Made by a program: the position numbers and the translations under genes. From contig NZ_JACJPO010000058.1 of NCBI RefSeq assembly GCF_014696105.1, positions 1 through 64,000 on the forward strand: a DNA stretch of 64,000 nucleotides, given 5' to 3'. The notes under the pieces were generated by a model, which did not search any database, was not told the origin of the DNA, and was given only the letters and a program-made list of their open reading frames with translations. Positions 18,865-27,098 of this stretch are shown piece by piece. How positions within the stretch are numbered: position 1 is the first letter of the stretch; the number at the start of each line of letters is the position of its first letter. The stretch is from Microcoleus sp. FACHB-1515 (GTDB lineage: Bacteria > Cyanobacteriota > Cyanobacteriia > Elainellales > Elainellaceae).

Positions 18865-20099
18865 GTGAGATTAAGAACTCTGGCGATCGTTTGCATGTCT
18901 TTGTCTCCGCGACCGGAGCAGTTGATTACGATGCGCGGACTGCCGGAAAGTTCCGGGCAGAGTCGATCGAGGTAGGCGATCGCGTGTGCCGTTTCCAAAG
19001 CCGGAATGATGCCTTCCAGTCGCGACACAAGCTGAAGCCCTTCAAGTGCCTGTGCATCCGTGATTCCGTAGTATTCCACCCGACCAGAATCCTTGAAGTA
19101 GCTGTGTTCTGGCCCCACACCCGGATAGTCCAATCCCGCGCTGATCGAATAGGGTTCGATCACCTGTCCGTCTTCGTCTTGCAGCAAATAGCTCATCGCG
19201 CCGTGCAAAACGCCGACTCGTCCCGCCGTCAGCGTGGCGGCGTGTTTGCCCGTTTCGACACCTTCACCTGCTGCCTCAATGCCGATCATGCGGACACTGG
19301 ATTCGTTGACAAATTCGTGAAACAGTCCCATCGCGTTTGAACCGCCGCCGACGCAGGCCAGCAAAATATCCGGCAGTCCGCCCCATTTTTCTTGAGCCTG
19401 AGCGCGGGTTTCTTCACCGATCACCGCTTGAAAGTCTCGGACGATCATCGGGTAGGGATGCGGCCCCGCCACCGAACCGAGAATGTAGTGCGTGGATTCG
19501 ACATTCGTCACCCAGTCGCGAATCGCCTCCGACGTAGCATCTTTGAGCGTTCCGGTTCCCGATGCGACCGGACGCACTTCCGCCCCCATCAGGCGCATCC
19601 GAAAGACGTTGAGCGCCTGCCGTTCCATGTCGTGAACGCCCATGTAGATAATGCAGTTCAAGCCAAAGCGGGCGCAAACCGTAGCAGTGGCAACGCCGTG
19701 CTGTCCGGCTCCGGTTTCGGCAATGATCCGCTGTTTGCCCATCCGTTTGGCAAGCAGGACTTGAGCGAGGGCGTTGTTGATTTTGTGCGCTCCCGTATGG
19801 TTGAGGTCTTCGCGCTTTAGGTAAATTTGCGGACTTCCTTTGGAAGTGGCGTAATGCTCAGTCAATCGTTCCGCGAAGTACAGAGGACTCGGACGACCAA
19901 CATAGTCGCGCATCAAGCCCTGCAATTCAAGTTGAAATTCTGGCTGATGTCGATATTCGTAAAAGGCTGCTTCTAACTCGCTCAAAGCGGGCATCAGCGT
20001 TTCTGGAACGTATTTGCCGCCAAAGCGTCCAAACCGCCCGATCGCGTCTGGTGTAGATGGGGTGGTCTGCTGATTGGGAGAGAGCGGAGTTTGTGTCAC
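18861..20099 (-). CDS. trpB: TrpB, tryptophan synthase beta chain
   Basis: A 412-residue PLP enzyme that joins indole and serine to make tryptophan. Motifs: [38 protein letters not shown] with the PLP Lys, [14 protein letters not shown], the phosphate loop [12 protein letters not shown], and the C-terminal [10 protein letters not shown]. It starts with GTG. It is the first gene of a tight minus-strand run and is not next to trpA. The SUI1 gene lies divergently about 65 bases away. Confidence 0.98.
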   Translation of the reverse strand: MTQTPLSPNQQTTPSTPDAIGRFGRFGGKYVPETLMPALSELEAAFYEYRHQPEFQLELQGLMRDYVGRPSPLYFAERLTEHYATSKGSPQIYLKREDLNHTGAHKINNALAQVLLAKRMGKQRIIAETGAGQHGVATATVCARFGLNCIIYMGVHDMERQALNVFRMRLMGAEVRPVASGTGTLKDATSEAIRDWVTNVESTHYILGSVAGPHPYPMIVRDFQAVIGEETRAQAQEKWGGLPDILLACVGGGSNAMGLFHEFVNESSVRMIGIEAAGEGVETGKHAATLTAGRVGVLHGAMSYLLQDEDGQVIEPYSISAGLDYPGVGPEHSYFKDSGRVEYYGITDAQALEGLQLVSRLEGIIPALETAHAIAYLDRLCPELSGSPRIVINCSGRGDKDMQTIARVLNLT

Positions 20100-20164
20100 G
20101 AAGCTGTGCCTAGAACGAAGGGGACAACGCTTATTATAAGAAAGTCTCCGACTTGCAAATCGCT

Positions 20165-20548
20165 ATGGCGTCTGCAAAACGCAAATCCAATTCATCTCAA
20201 GGCGATATCGTTCCACAAGCTCGCGATCGCATTGTCTACTCAGAATTTGGTGACAATCCAGCCGCCTTTGAACGCGCCACCCCAGACCTGCCGCCCAATC
20301 AGCAAAATCTGCGCGTCCAAGCGTCTCGCAAAGGGCGCGGCGGCAAAACCGTCACGGTGATTTCTGGTTTTCAGTCGAATGAAGAGACGCTGACGGCACT
20401 GTTGAAGAAGCTGAAAGCGCAGTGTGGAGCAGGCGGAACGCTGAAAGACAACGAAATTGAAATTCAAGGCGATCACGCGCAAAAGCTCACGCAAATTCTC
20501 GTTGGTCTTGGCTATAAGGCGAAAGTGAGCGGTGGATCGGGCAAGTAG
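20165..20548 (+). CDS. SUI1/eIF1-family translation factor (YciH type)
   Basis: A 127-residue protein. The C-terminal 75 residues are a SUI1 domain: LRVQASRKGRGGKTVTVISGF, LLKKLKAQCGAGGTLKDNEIEIQGDH, and the final LVGLGYKAK. The GRGGK and GAGGT motifs are the RNA/ribosome-binding signature of bacterial YciH and eukaryotic eIF1. Bacterial homologues are thought to influence start-codon fidelity. The N-terminal 50 residues are variable. ATG at 20165 is chosen over TTG at 20153. Confidence 0.92.
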   Translation: MASAKRKSNSSQGDIVPQARDRIVYSEFGDNPAAFERATPDLPPNQQNLRVQASRKGRGGKTVTVISGFQSNEETLTALLKKLKAQCGAGGTLKDNEIEIQGDHAQKLTQILVGLGYKAKVSGGSGK

Positions 20549-20813
20549 GTTTGCAAGGAATTGAGCGGTTGCTGTTTGAGCGGCGAGAAGTTGGCTAGGG
20601 CTGAATCGACGCAAGAATTTGACCAGACGATGTGGCTTGGCGATCGCTCATCGGGGTATGTCAGTGCCGTGACCGACGGGCGATCGCGCAATTTGGTAAG
20701 CAGAGCAGTGACAATTTGCGCTGAGCAACGGTTGACAGCCTCGCTATAATGGCTTGACTGATTGCGTTCAAAATAACCATTTCATTCAACTTGCCTGATT
20801 AGCTCCCCCTGCA

Positions 20814-21200
20814 ATGGATATCAACAATTTGCCTCCGTACAACAATGAAACGATATTAGCTTTCGCTTTTGACGACAGAGACCCGCTACATCGTCGCTGG
20901 ATTGAAGCGCTCAATTTGCAGCCCTACACGCAATATTCGCTGGAAGACGTGCAGGAAGCACTTGCAGCCGTGCTGGAAACAGGTGATCTAGAAGCCTGCG
21001 AACAAGCAGTGCGGGCTTTTGAATCATTTCGCGGCTATTTGGGCAAATGGCTAGAGCAGCAGCTTGAGCGCATGAATTTGTTAGCAACTGAGCATGGTGA
21101 TGATGCTGTTTTTGCACTTGAAGTCGATTGGGAAGGCAATCTTTACAGCATGAATGTGCTCGAAAACGAAGCGAATTCTGAATCTTCTAGCAGTGACTAG
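20814..21200 (+). CDS. Unknown acidic protein, probably cyanobacterial
   Basis: A 128-residue soluble, acidic protein that I cannot assign to a family. It is mainly helical (about 45-85: a regular EACEQAVRAFESFRGYLGKWL helix) and ends in a strand pair (about 98-118: VFALEVDWEGNLYSMNVLE) and an acidic serine tail. The ATG is at 20814; a TATAAT hexamer lies about 65 bases before it. A hairpin follows at 21252-21280. Confidence 0.65.
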   Translation: MDINNLPPYNNETILAFAFDDRDPLHRRWIEALNLQPYTQYSLEDVQEALAAVLETGDLEACEQAVRAFESFRGYLGKWLEQQLERMNLLATEHGDDAVFALEVDWEGNLYSMNVLENEANSESSSSD

Positions 21201-21251
21201 ATGCACGGTTCAGCTCGTCTGTTCAAATCTTTCCATGAAAGTTTGAAAAGA

Positions 21252-21280
21252 AATACTTCAGCTCATTTTCTTGAAGTATT
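21252..21280. terminator. Hairpin after the unknown gene, possible terminator
   Basis: AATACTTCA (21252-21260) and TGAAGTATT (21272-21280) form a 9-bp stem. An A run follows on the plus strand and T-rich sequence follows on the minus strand, so if it terminates it does so better for minus-strand transcripts. It may also stabilise the upstream mRNA. Confidence 0.4.
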
Positions 21281-21484
21281 CAAAAAAATCGATCGCCTCT
21301 TTATCAGATTTGTCCGGGAATCGATCGCGGTTCGCCGTATGGTCTGATCGATCGCTCTAAATTTAAGAAAGGCATCGATCGCTTTGCAGCCAGTTTTTTG
21401 ACTGGCACATGCGAGAGATTACGGAATGAATGCGATCGTCACTGAAGCTGGTTTGGTATGCAACTCGATGAAGGAACTGGGAAG

Positions 21485-22171
21485 ATGCGAAATTGTGGTG
21501 TGAGAAATTTGGGTTTGGCGCTGATGGCAACCTTGACATTCGGCAGCTTGACGATTGGAGCGATCGCGCCTGTTTCGGCTCAGGTTTTGCTGGAGCAGCA
21601 GGGCAACTTGCAGCCTGCCGAAGATGAATACACCTTCTCTGGTCAGGCTGGGCAAACGGTTGTGATTTCGCTGACCAGTCCGGATTTTGATACGGTGGTG
21701 CGTCTGCTCGATCCGAGCAATCAAGAAATTGCCGTCAACGACGATTATGGCCGCAGCCTCAATTCTCAAATTGTGCTGACGCTGCCTCGCACCGGAACCT
21801 ACAAAGTAATGGCTCGCGCTTTCTCTGGCGGCGGCGGCAACTACTCAGTGACGGTTCGGCCTGCCACCGAGTACGATGAGGCGTTCGATCGCGCCTACAA
21901 ATCGCTGCTTGAAGGCGACATGCAAACCGCGCTCACCAATTACGACAGCGCGATTCGCCTTGATCCAAATCAGCCAGATGCTTATCTGGGTCGGGCAGAT
22001 GTACGGATTGCGCTAGCAGAAGGCCAATTTGGGGAAGAGGCGATCGCAGACTATCGCCGCGCTGCCGCACTGTATGAAGAATCGGGCAATCGCGAAATGG
22101 CTCAAATGCTGCGCGACCAGATTGAATACATGCTCAATCCGCCCGCTCCGATCGAGGAACCCACGCCCTAG
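21485..22171 (+). CDS. Exported PPC-domain plus TPR protein
   Basis: A 228-residue protein. ATG at 21485 is chosen because AAGGA (21471-21475) lies 9 bases upstream; an in-frame ATG at 21458 lacks one. Residues 1-31 are a signal peptide ending VSAQ. Residues about 35-115 match a bacterial pre-peptidase C-terminal (PPC) beta-sandwich: YTFSGQAGQTVVISLTSPDFDTVVRLLDP, IAVNDDYG, GTYKVMARAFS. Two TPR-like repeats follow (about 125-200). The C-terminus is Pro-rich. Probably a periplasmic or surface protein; the role is unknown. Confidence 0.85.
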   Translation: MRNCGVRNLGLALMATLTFGSLTIGAIAPVSAQVLLEQQGNLQPAEDEYTFSGQAGQTVVISLTSPDFDTVVRLLDPSNQEIAVNDDYGRSLNSQIVLTLPRTGTYKVMARAFSGGGGNYSVTVRPATEYDEAFDRAYKSLLEGDMQTALTNYDSAIRLDPNQPDAYLGRADVRIALAEGQFGEEAIADYRRAAALYEESGNREMAQMLRDQIEYMLNPPAPIEEPTP

Positions 22172-22203
22172 CCGCAATCTGCAAGATAGTTAAATCGCTC
22201 GTC

Positions 22204-22234
22204 AGCGCCAGAGGATATCACTCTGGCGCTTTTT
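22204..22234 (+). terminator. Strong intrinsic terminator, possibly bidirectional
   Basis: AGCGCCAGAG (22204-22213) pairs perfectly with CTCTGGCGCT (22221-22230) around a 7-base loop and is followed by TTTT. It lies between the convergent PPC/TPR and GST genes and can serve the plus strand. Confidence 0.88.
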
Positions 22235-22247
22235 GCGATCGATGCCG

Positions 22248-22874
22248 CTATCCGCAGACTTTCTGCACGGTGGGATGCTGACTCACCGAATCCCACCACG
22301 ATCGCAGCTTGGGCGTTTCCGACGTGATTTCGGCAAATTCTGGCGTTTTTGCCAGATAGATGAAAACGGGAATCACGTAGAAGTCCGCGATCGTCAGGTT
22401 GCTGCCGAGCAAATAAGGATTGAATTTGCCCAGCGATTCGATCGCTTCGGCGGCGGTTTTGGCAGGGGCGATCGCATCTTTGACTTTGTTTTCATCGGTT
22501 TGACCACCTTGAGACGGCACAATTAACCGCTGAATCACGATCGACTGAATCGCAGGCGCATAAAGGTGGCTGTCTACAATGCCCATCATCTGCCGCATTC
22601 GAGCGAGTTGCAGCGGTTCGGCAGGGCTGAACTTGCTGCTGGCAAAAACAGCGTCAAGATAGCCAACGATCGCCGCCGTTTCATACAGAAATTCTCCGTC
22701 AATTTCGATCGTTGGCACTTTGCCAAACGGATTTTTGCGGAGATAGTCGGGCGATCGATTTTCCCCAAAAATATCAACTGATTGAAGCTGATAGTCTGCG
22801 CCTGCTTCTTCAAGCAGCAAGCGAACAATGCGGACATAGACACTAATTGGAGTGCCGTAAACAGTCAGTGTCAT
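22248..22874 (-). CDS. Glutathione S-transferase family protein
   Basis: A 208-residue protein with the two-domain GST layout. The thioredoxin-like N-terminal domain has LTVYGTPISVYVRIVRLLLEE, with Ser/Tyr candidates for thiolate stabilisation, NPFGKVPTIEIDGEFLYETAAI with the cis-Pro and the glutathione-binding Glu-Thr, and a helical C-terminal domain with LLGSNLTIADFYVIP (N-capping box). It would conjugate glutathione to electrophiles or act in redox protection. The substrate is unknown. Confidence 0.9.
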   Translation of the reverse strand: MTLTVYGTPISVYVRIVRLLLEEAGADYQLQSVDIFGENRSPDYLRKNPFGKVPTIEIDGEFLYETAAIVGYLDAVFASSKFSPAEPLQLARMRQMMGIVDSHLYAPAIQSIVIQRLIVPSQGGQTDENKVKDAIAPAKTAAEAIESLGKFNPYLLGSNLTIADFYVIPVFIYLAKTPEFAEITSETPKLRSWWDSVSQHPTVQKVCG

Positions 22875-22949
22875 TGCTTGTGATTCAACCCAAAAGCTAA
22901 CAGCGCTTACAATAGCAATTTTTGCAAGCGATCGCTTCTACCCAAGTAT

Positions 22950-24434
22950 TTATCCGCAGCTTGCTGCCAGTTCGATCGCACTGTCACGCGCTCGCGCCAT
23001 CGGCAGTTCGATCGTAAATTCCGTTCCGCTTCCCAAGCTGGATCGGCAAATTAATTGACCGTCGTGATTCATCACAATTTGATAGCTAATTGACAGTCCC
23101 AGTCCAGTTCCTTTGCCAAGCGGTTTGGTGGTGAAAAACGGATCGAAAATGTGCTTTTGGAGGCTGGCATCCATTCCAGTGCCGTTGTCGGCAATTGCAA
23201 TGCAGACGCGATCGCTCTCGACAAACGTGCGAATCGACAATTGAGGCTGCTGGCTGTGCCTCGCATCGATCGCGTCGATCGCGTTGCTGATTAAATTCAT
23301 GAACACCTGATTAAGCTGACCGATGCAGCAGGCGATCGGCGGCAAATCGCCATCGTTGCGATCGACGCGAATCTCTGGTCGGGTCGATGTGGCTTTGAGG
23401 CGATGGCGCAGCAGCATCAACGTATTGTCGAGGCCAACGTGCAGATCGGCCAATTTGTGTCGCTCGTCGCTGCGAGAAAACTGCCGCAGCGAATCGACAA
23501 TTTCGCGGATGCGATCGGCTCCGACCTGCAACGAGTTCAGCAGCTTCGGCAAATCTTCGCTCAAATAGTCCAGTTCGATTTGCTCGGTGACGGTCGCGAT
23601 CGCCGCAGGCGGAACGGGAAAATGATTTTGGTAGACTTTCACCAGATGCAGCAAGTTCTGCATGTAGTCGCGCACGTGGGGCAAATTGCCGGAAATGAAG
23701 CTGAGCGGATTGTTGATCTCGTGTGCGACTCCGGCTACAAGCTGGCCGAGTGAAGCAATCTTTTCGGCGTGAATTAGTTGCGTTTGTGTTTGCTGAAGCT
23801 GATGGAGCGTGTGTTGCAGTTCTTGGGTTTGCAGTTGCAGTTGGGCGGTGCGCTGCTGCACACGTGCCTCTAGCTCTGCATTCAGCCGACGAACTTGTGC
23901 TTCGGCCTGTTGGCGATCGACGGTTTCCTGCGCGAGTTCTTTCAGGTTTCGCCGTAGCTCAAGCTGCGCGACGATCTGGCGGCTCAGCGCTTGCAGAGCG
24001 CTTGTTTGCCGATCAGTCAACTGGCGCGGCTGAAAGTCAATCACACAGAGCGTTCCCAGCGTGAACCCATCAGGCGTAACGAGGGGCGCACCTGCATAAA
24101 AGCGAATCTTTGGCGCATCCGTTACCAGCGAATTATCAGTAAAGCGATCGTCTTTTTGGGCATCTGAAACGACCAGCACGCGATCGGGCATCAGAATGGC
24201 ATGGCTGCAAAACGACAAATCACGATGCGTCTGATCAACGCCGATCCCGACTCGCGATTTGAACCACTGGCGATCGCGATCGACCAAGCTGATCAGGGCG
24301 ATCGGCGTTTCGCAGATATGGGCAGCAACCAGGGCAACATCGTCGTAAGCCGATTCTTCGATTGAATCTAAGATTTCATAGCTTCGCAGTTTTTTAAGGC
24401 GCTGTTCTTCGTTGCTGGGCAAAAACGCTTTCAT
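22950..24434 (-). CDS. GAF-domain sensor histidine kinase
   Basis: A 494-residue cytosolic kinase. The ATG at 24434 (MKAFLPSNEEQRLKKL) is the family-typical start; an upstream in-frame start at 24515 adds an atypical leader. Residues about 10-165 form a GAF domain (SLVDRDRQWFKSRVG, CSHAIL, FYAGAPLVTPDGFTLGTLCVID). A coiled coil (about 175-230) leads to the phospho-accepting His in LVAGVAHEINNPLSF. The ATPase domain has NLISNAIDAID, IADNGTGMD and GKGTGLGLSISY. No transmembrane segment is seen. No response regulator is adjacent. Confidence 0.93.
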   Translation of the reverse strand: MKAFLPSNEEQRLKKLRSYEILDSIEESAYDDVALVAAHICETPIALISLVDRDRQWFKSRVGIGVDQTHRDLSFCSHAILMPDRVLVVSDAQKDDRFTDNSLVTDAPKIRFYAGAPLVTPDGFTLGTLCVIDFQPRQLTDRQTSALQALSRQIVAQLELRRNLKELAQETVDRQQAEAQVRRLNAELEARVQQRTAQLQLQTQELQHTLHQLQQTQTQLIHAEKIASLGQLVAGVAHEINNPLSFISGNLPHVRDYMQNLLHLVKVYQNHFPVPPAAIATVTEQIELDYLSEDLPKLLNSLQVGADRIREIVDSLRQFSRSDERHKLADLHVGLDNTLMLLRHRLKATSTRPEIRVDRNDGDLPPIACCIGQLNQVFMNLISNAIDAIDARHSQQPQLSIRTFVESDRVCIAIADNGTGMDASLQKHIFDPFFTTKPLGKGTGLGLSISYQIVMNHDGQLICRSSLGSGTEFTIELPMARARDSAIELAASCG

Positions 24435-24762
24435 GTCTGAGTAAACTAACCTAAAACTAGGCGATTGCAGCAAGTCATTTGGTAGATTGCTCCGACAAGC
24501 AAAGCTTGCGGTCAAGCAGGACGAAAGCAGCAGAAATGAACGTTATTGGGCAATCGCGAAACAGGAAATTAGCGCACCAAGCCTAAACTAACATATCCCT
24601 TTGTGTAGAGAAGTCCGAGAAATATAAAGTAATGGTGTGATTTATGTGACGCTCGATCGCATGATCTGACAACTTTTGTAATTTAGAATACATCATCGCT
24701 TTACATAGCGCGAATCATTTTTCTGCTTCTATAGTTGAAGGTGAAGAATTTAAGAAAAGTAG
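24435..24762. promoter_or_regulatory. Divergent intergenic region with an NtcA-like palindrome
   Basis: This 328-base stretch separates the GAF kinase and the aldo/keto reductase, which are transcribed away from each other. At 24678-24691 it holds GTA-N8-TAC, the consensus of the cyanobacterial nitrogen regulator NtcA, 72 bases before the reductase ATG. A TATAGT hexamer is at 24730-24735, but its distance from the palindrome does not match the classical 22-base spacing. No ORF or RNA gene was seen here. Confidence 0.4.
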
Positions 24763-25728
24763 ATGCAAACGCGCAAACTGGGCAGTTCACAAATTGAAAT
24801 CACACCGATTATTTTTGGCACTTGGCAAGCTGGAAAAAGCGGCTGGGTCGGCATTGAAGACGATGCGGTGATTGAGGCAATGCAGGCCGCACTTGCCAGC
24901 GGCATTACCACATTTGATACGGCTGAAGTATATGGCAATGGCTACTCTGAACAGCTTGTGGGTAAAGCATTGGTGAACGATCGCAATCGCGTCATTCTCG
25001 CTACCAAAGTGTTTGCCAATCATCTCAAGAAAGATCAGGTGATTGAAGCGTGCGATCGCTCGCTAAAGAATCTGCAAACTGACTACATTGACCTGTATCA
25101 AATTCATTGGCCGACAGGTAGTTTCAATACTGAAATTGTGCCGATTGCTGAAACAATGGAAGCATTAAATATGCTCAAGCAGCAAGGTAAAATTCGGGCG
25201 ATCGGCGTTTCCAATTTTTCTCGCAACCAGCTTGCCGAAGCGATGCAGTACGGTCGAGTTGACAGCTTGCAGCCGCCCTACAATCTGTTTTGGCGCGGTG
25301 TTGAACAAGACTTGATGCCCTACTGCGTTGAGCAAAATATTTCGATCGTCGCCTATTCGCCCCTCGCCCAAGGATTGCTGACCGGAAAATTCAAAGCCGA
25401 TCACCAATTTCAAGAAGGCGACATTCGCCTCAAAAACAAACTGTTCAAAGGCGAAAATTACGATCGCGCTCAAGCCGCTTTGGATCAACTTAGACCAGTC
25501 GCCGATCGCTACCGCTGCACGCTCGGACAGCTCGCGATCGCGTGGCTGATCGCGCAGCCGCAAACCAGCGCGATCGTCGGTGCTCGCAATTCTGACCAAG
25601 CTCAACAAAACGCGCAAGCGGCCAACATCCAGCTTTCACCCGAAGATTTGGCGGCGATCGATGCGATCGGACGCAGCGTCACCGATCACCTGGACGACAA
25701 TCCGGTGATGTGGGACTTTGCAGCTTGA
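24763..25728 (+). CDS. Aldo/keto reductase
   Basis: A 321-residue NADPH-dependent oxidoreductase with the AKR barrel. Visible motifs: ITTFDTAEVYGNGYSEQLVGKAL (catalytic Asp and Tyr), VILATKVFANH with the catalytic Lys, DYIDLYQIHWP with the His, IRAIGVSNFS, and the cofactor-binding VGARNSDQAQQNAQAANIQLS. It belongs to the YajO/IolS-like group. Substrate unknown. Its stop lies 2 bases from the convergent DUF4230 gene. Confidence 0.94.
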   Translation: MQTRKLGSSQIEITPIIFGTWQAGKSGWVGIEDDAVIEAMQAALASGITTFDTAEVYGNGYSEQLVGKALVNDRNRVILATKVFANHLKKDQVIEACDRSLKNLQTDYIDLYQIHWPTGSFNTEIVPIAETMEALNMLKQQGKIRAIGVSNFSRNQLAEAMQYGRVDSLQPPYNLFWRGVEQDLMPYCVEQNISIVAYSPLAQGLLTGKFKADHQFQEGDIRLKNKLFKGENYDRAQAALDQLRPVADRYRCTLGQLAIAWLIAQPQTSAIVGARNSDQAQQNAQAANIQLSPEDLAAIDAIGRSVTDHLDDNPVMWDFAA

Positions 25729-25730
25729 GC

Positions 25731-26516
25731 TTACGGGGTGGACGGCAGCGGCGTGGCGATCGGCGCTTCTGCGGGCGTAGAGGCGGCAGGCGCGGTGACA
25801 GCGCAGGCGGCGGGCGGTTGCGTTTCCACAATGAACTGCTGCGAGCTTTCCGCTGTCTCTAAAAGCTGGGTGATGGCAAGATCCGCTTTCTGATTGGCCG
25901 TGTTGAGAATGCCTTGGTCGCAAGCGGTTTGCGTAATTTTTTGCAGCGTTTCTTGCTGCGCGATCGACTGAAGTTGCGGAGCGATGTCTGGCCCCAAGCC
26001 GAGGAAACCGCGATCGTAATCGAAAACGCGCGATCGAGTCACGTCAATTTTGCTGTCGAGAATTTGCGGAGCAGGCAGGCGCAGTGTCACAACATCGCCT
26101 GTCACCTGCACATCGTCTGGTCGCAGTTGGCTCAGGTCAATTCCGGCTCGCACTTCGCCATAGGCAATGTAGATCAGCTTGGTTGTTCCAACAACGTAGC
26201 CGCCAAAGGTGCGATCGCGACTGGTCGGCACAACCGCTTCCATCGCAAAAACCGCTGTGGTCAGTTCGCTCACCTGCTGAACGCGATCGACCACAATCGA
26301 TCGGATATCCACCTGCGGAGCGGGCTGTGGCGGATTCAGGAGCGATCGTAAATCTTGAATGAAGCGATCGCCCGCTCGCCACAGGCCAAAGCCTACGAAC
26401 GTGCCGCCGACCAGCAGGCCACCTGTCATCAGCAAAGACAACTGACTGATCAGCCCGACCAGCGGGCGCGGTTGGGATCGATCGAGTGGCTGGCGTGATC
26501 CTGTCATGGCTTGCAA
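25731..26516 (-). CDS. DUF4230 membrane-anchored protein
   Basis: A 261-residue protein with one hydrophobic segment at about 23-46 (LISQLSLLMTGGLLVGGTFV) after a short basic N-terminus. Residues about 68-225 match DUF4230: VVDRVQQVSELTTAVFAMEAVV, KLIYIAYGEVRAGIDLSQL, VTLRLPAPQILDSKIDVTRSRVFDY and a long helix with CDQGILNTANQKAD. The C-terminus is Ala/Pro-rich. The domain's function is unknown; it probably faces the periplasm or lumen. Confidence 0.8.
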   Translation of the reverse strand: MQAMTGSRQPLDRSQPRPLVGLISQLSLLMTGGLLVGGTFVGFGLWRAGDRFIQDLRSLLNPPQPAPQVDIRSIVVDRVQQVSELTTAVFAMEAVVPTSRDRTFGGYVVGTTKLIYIAYGEVRAGIDLSQLRPDDVQVTGDVVTLRLPAPQILDSKIDVTRSRVFDYDRGFLGLGPDIAPQLQSIAQQETLQKITQTACDQGILNTANQKADLAITQLLETAESSQQFIVETQPPAACAVTAPAASTPAEAPIATPLPSTP

Positions 26517-26652
26517 CCAGTTGGAACAAATGTACTAATCAATCTAGCATGGCGGAGATAAAAGATCGATCGCAATTTTGCTAGCAAGTTGCTAACGGTT
26601 GCTGCCGATCTTCTGTAAGAATAACGGTAAATCCCGAATCCTTCGACATTTT

Positions 26653-27003
26653 ATGCTGATTAAGTCTACGACTCGCCATATTCGCATTTTTGCGGCTGAA
26701 GTTGATGGAAATGAAGCGTTTGTGGAGTCGTCCGATCGCCTAACGATCGACGTTGATCCCGACAACGAACTCATTTGGAACGACGACGCACTGCAAACGG
26801 TTTATCGCAAGTTTGAAGAACTCGTCGCGGGCTATGAAGGTGCAGATCTAACCGACTATAATTTGCGGCGGATTGGCTCGGATCTAGAGCATTTGGTGCG
26901 ATCGCTGTTGCAGTCCGGCCAGATTTCCTACAATCTCAAAAGCCGAGTGCGAAACTACAGCCTTGGCTTGCCTCGCGTTTCGGCAGACGGCCCCGCCCTT
27001 TAA
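26653..27003 (+). CDS. ndhM: NdhM, NAD(P)H-quinone oxidoreductase subunit M
   Basis: A 116-residue subunit of the NDH-1 complex found only in cyanobacteria and chloroplasts. It sits in the peripheral arm and is needed for respiration and cyclic electron flow. Diagnostic text: STTRHIRIFAAEV, LTIDVDPDNELIWND, KFEELVAGYEGADLTDYNLRRIGSDLEH and NLKSRVRNYSLGLPRV. ATG at 26653 gives the normal length; the longer frame from 26599 does not match the family. It is divergent from the DUF4230 gene. Confidence 0.95.
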   Translation: MLIKSTTRHIRIFAAEVDGNEAFVESSDRLTIDVDPDNELIWNDDALQTVYRKFEELVAGYEGADLTDYNLRRIGSDLEHLVRSLLQSGQISYNLKSRVRNYSLGLPRVSADGPAL

Positions 27004-27098
27004 ACGGTTCGAGCGGTATTGCGATCGAGTGGGATGATGGCGCAAGCAGGGTTGAGCTATCCTGATAAGACCCAACCTGGATGTGAAATGCCAAGGTA

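Noticed and set aside
20732-20750. TTGACA (20732-20737) and TATAAT (20745-20750) before the unknown gene, as a consensus promoter
   Set aside because: The two hexamers are only 7 bases apart, not about 17. TATAAT may still be a -10 site, but no matching -35 was found.
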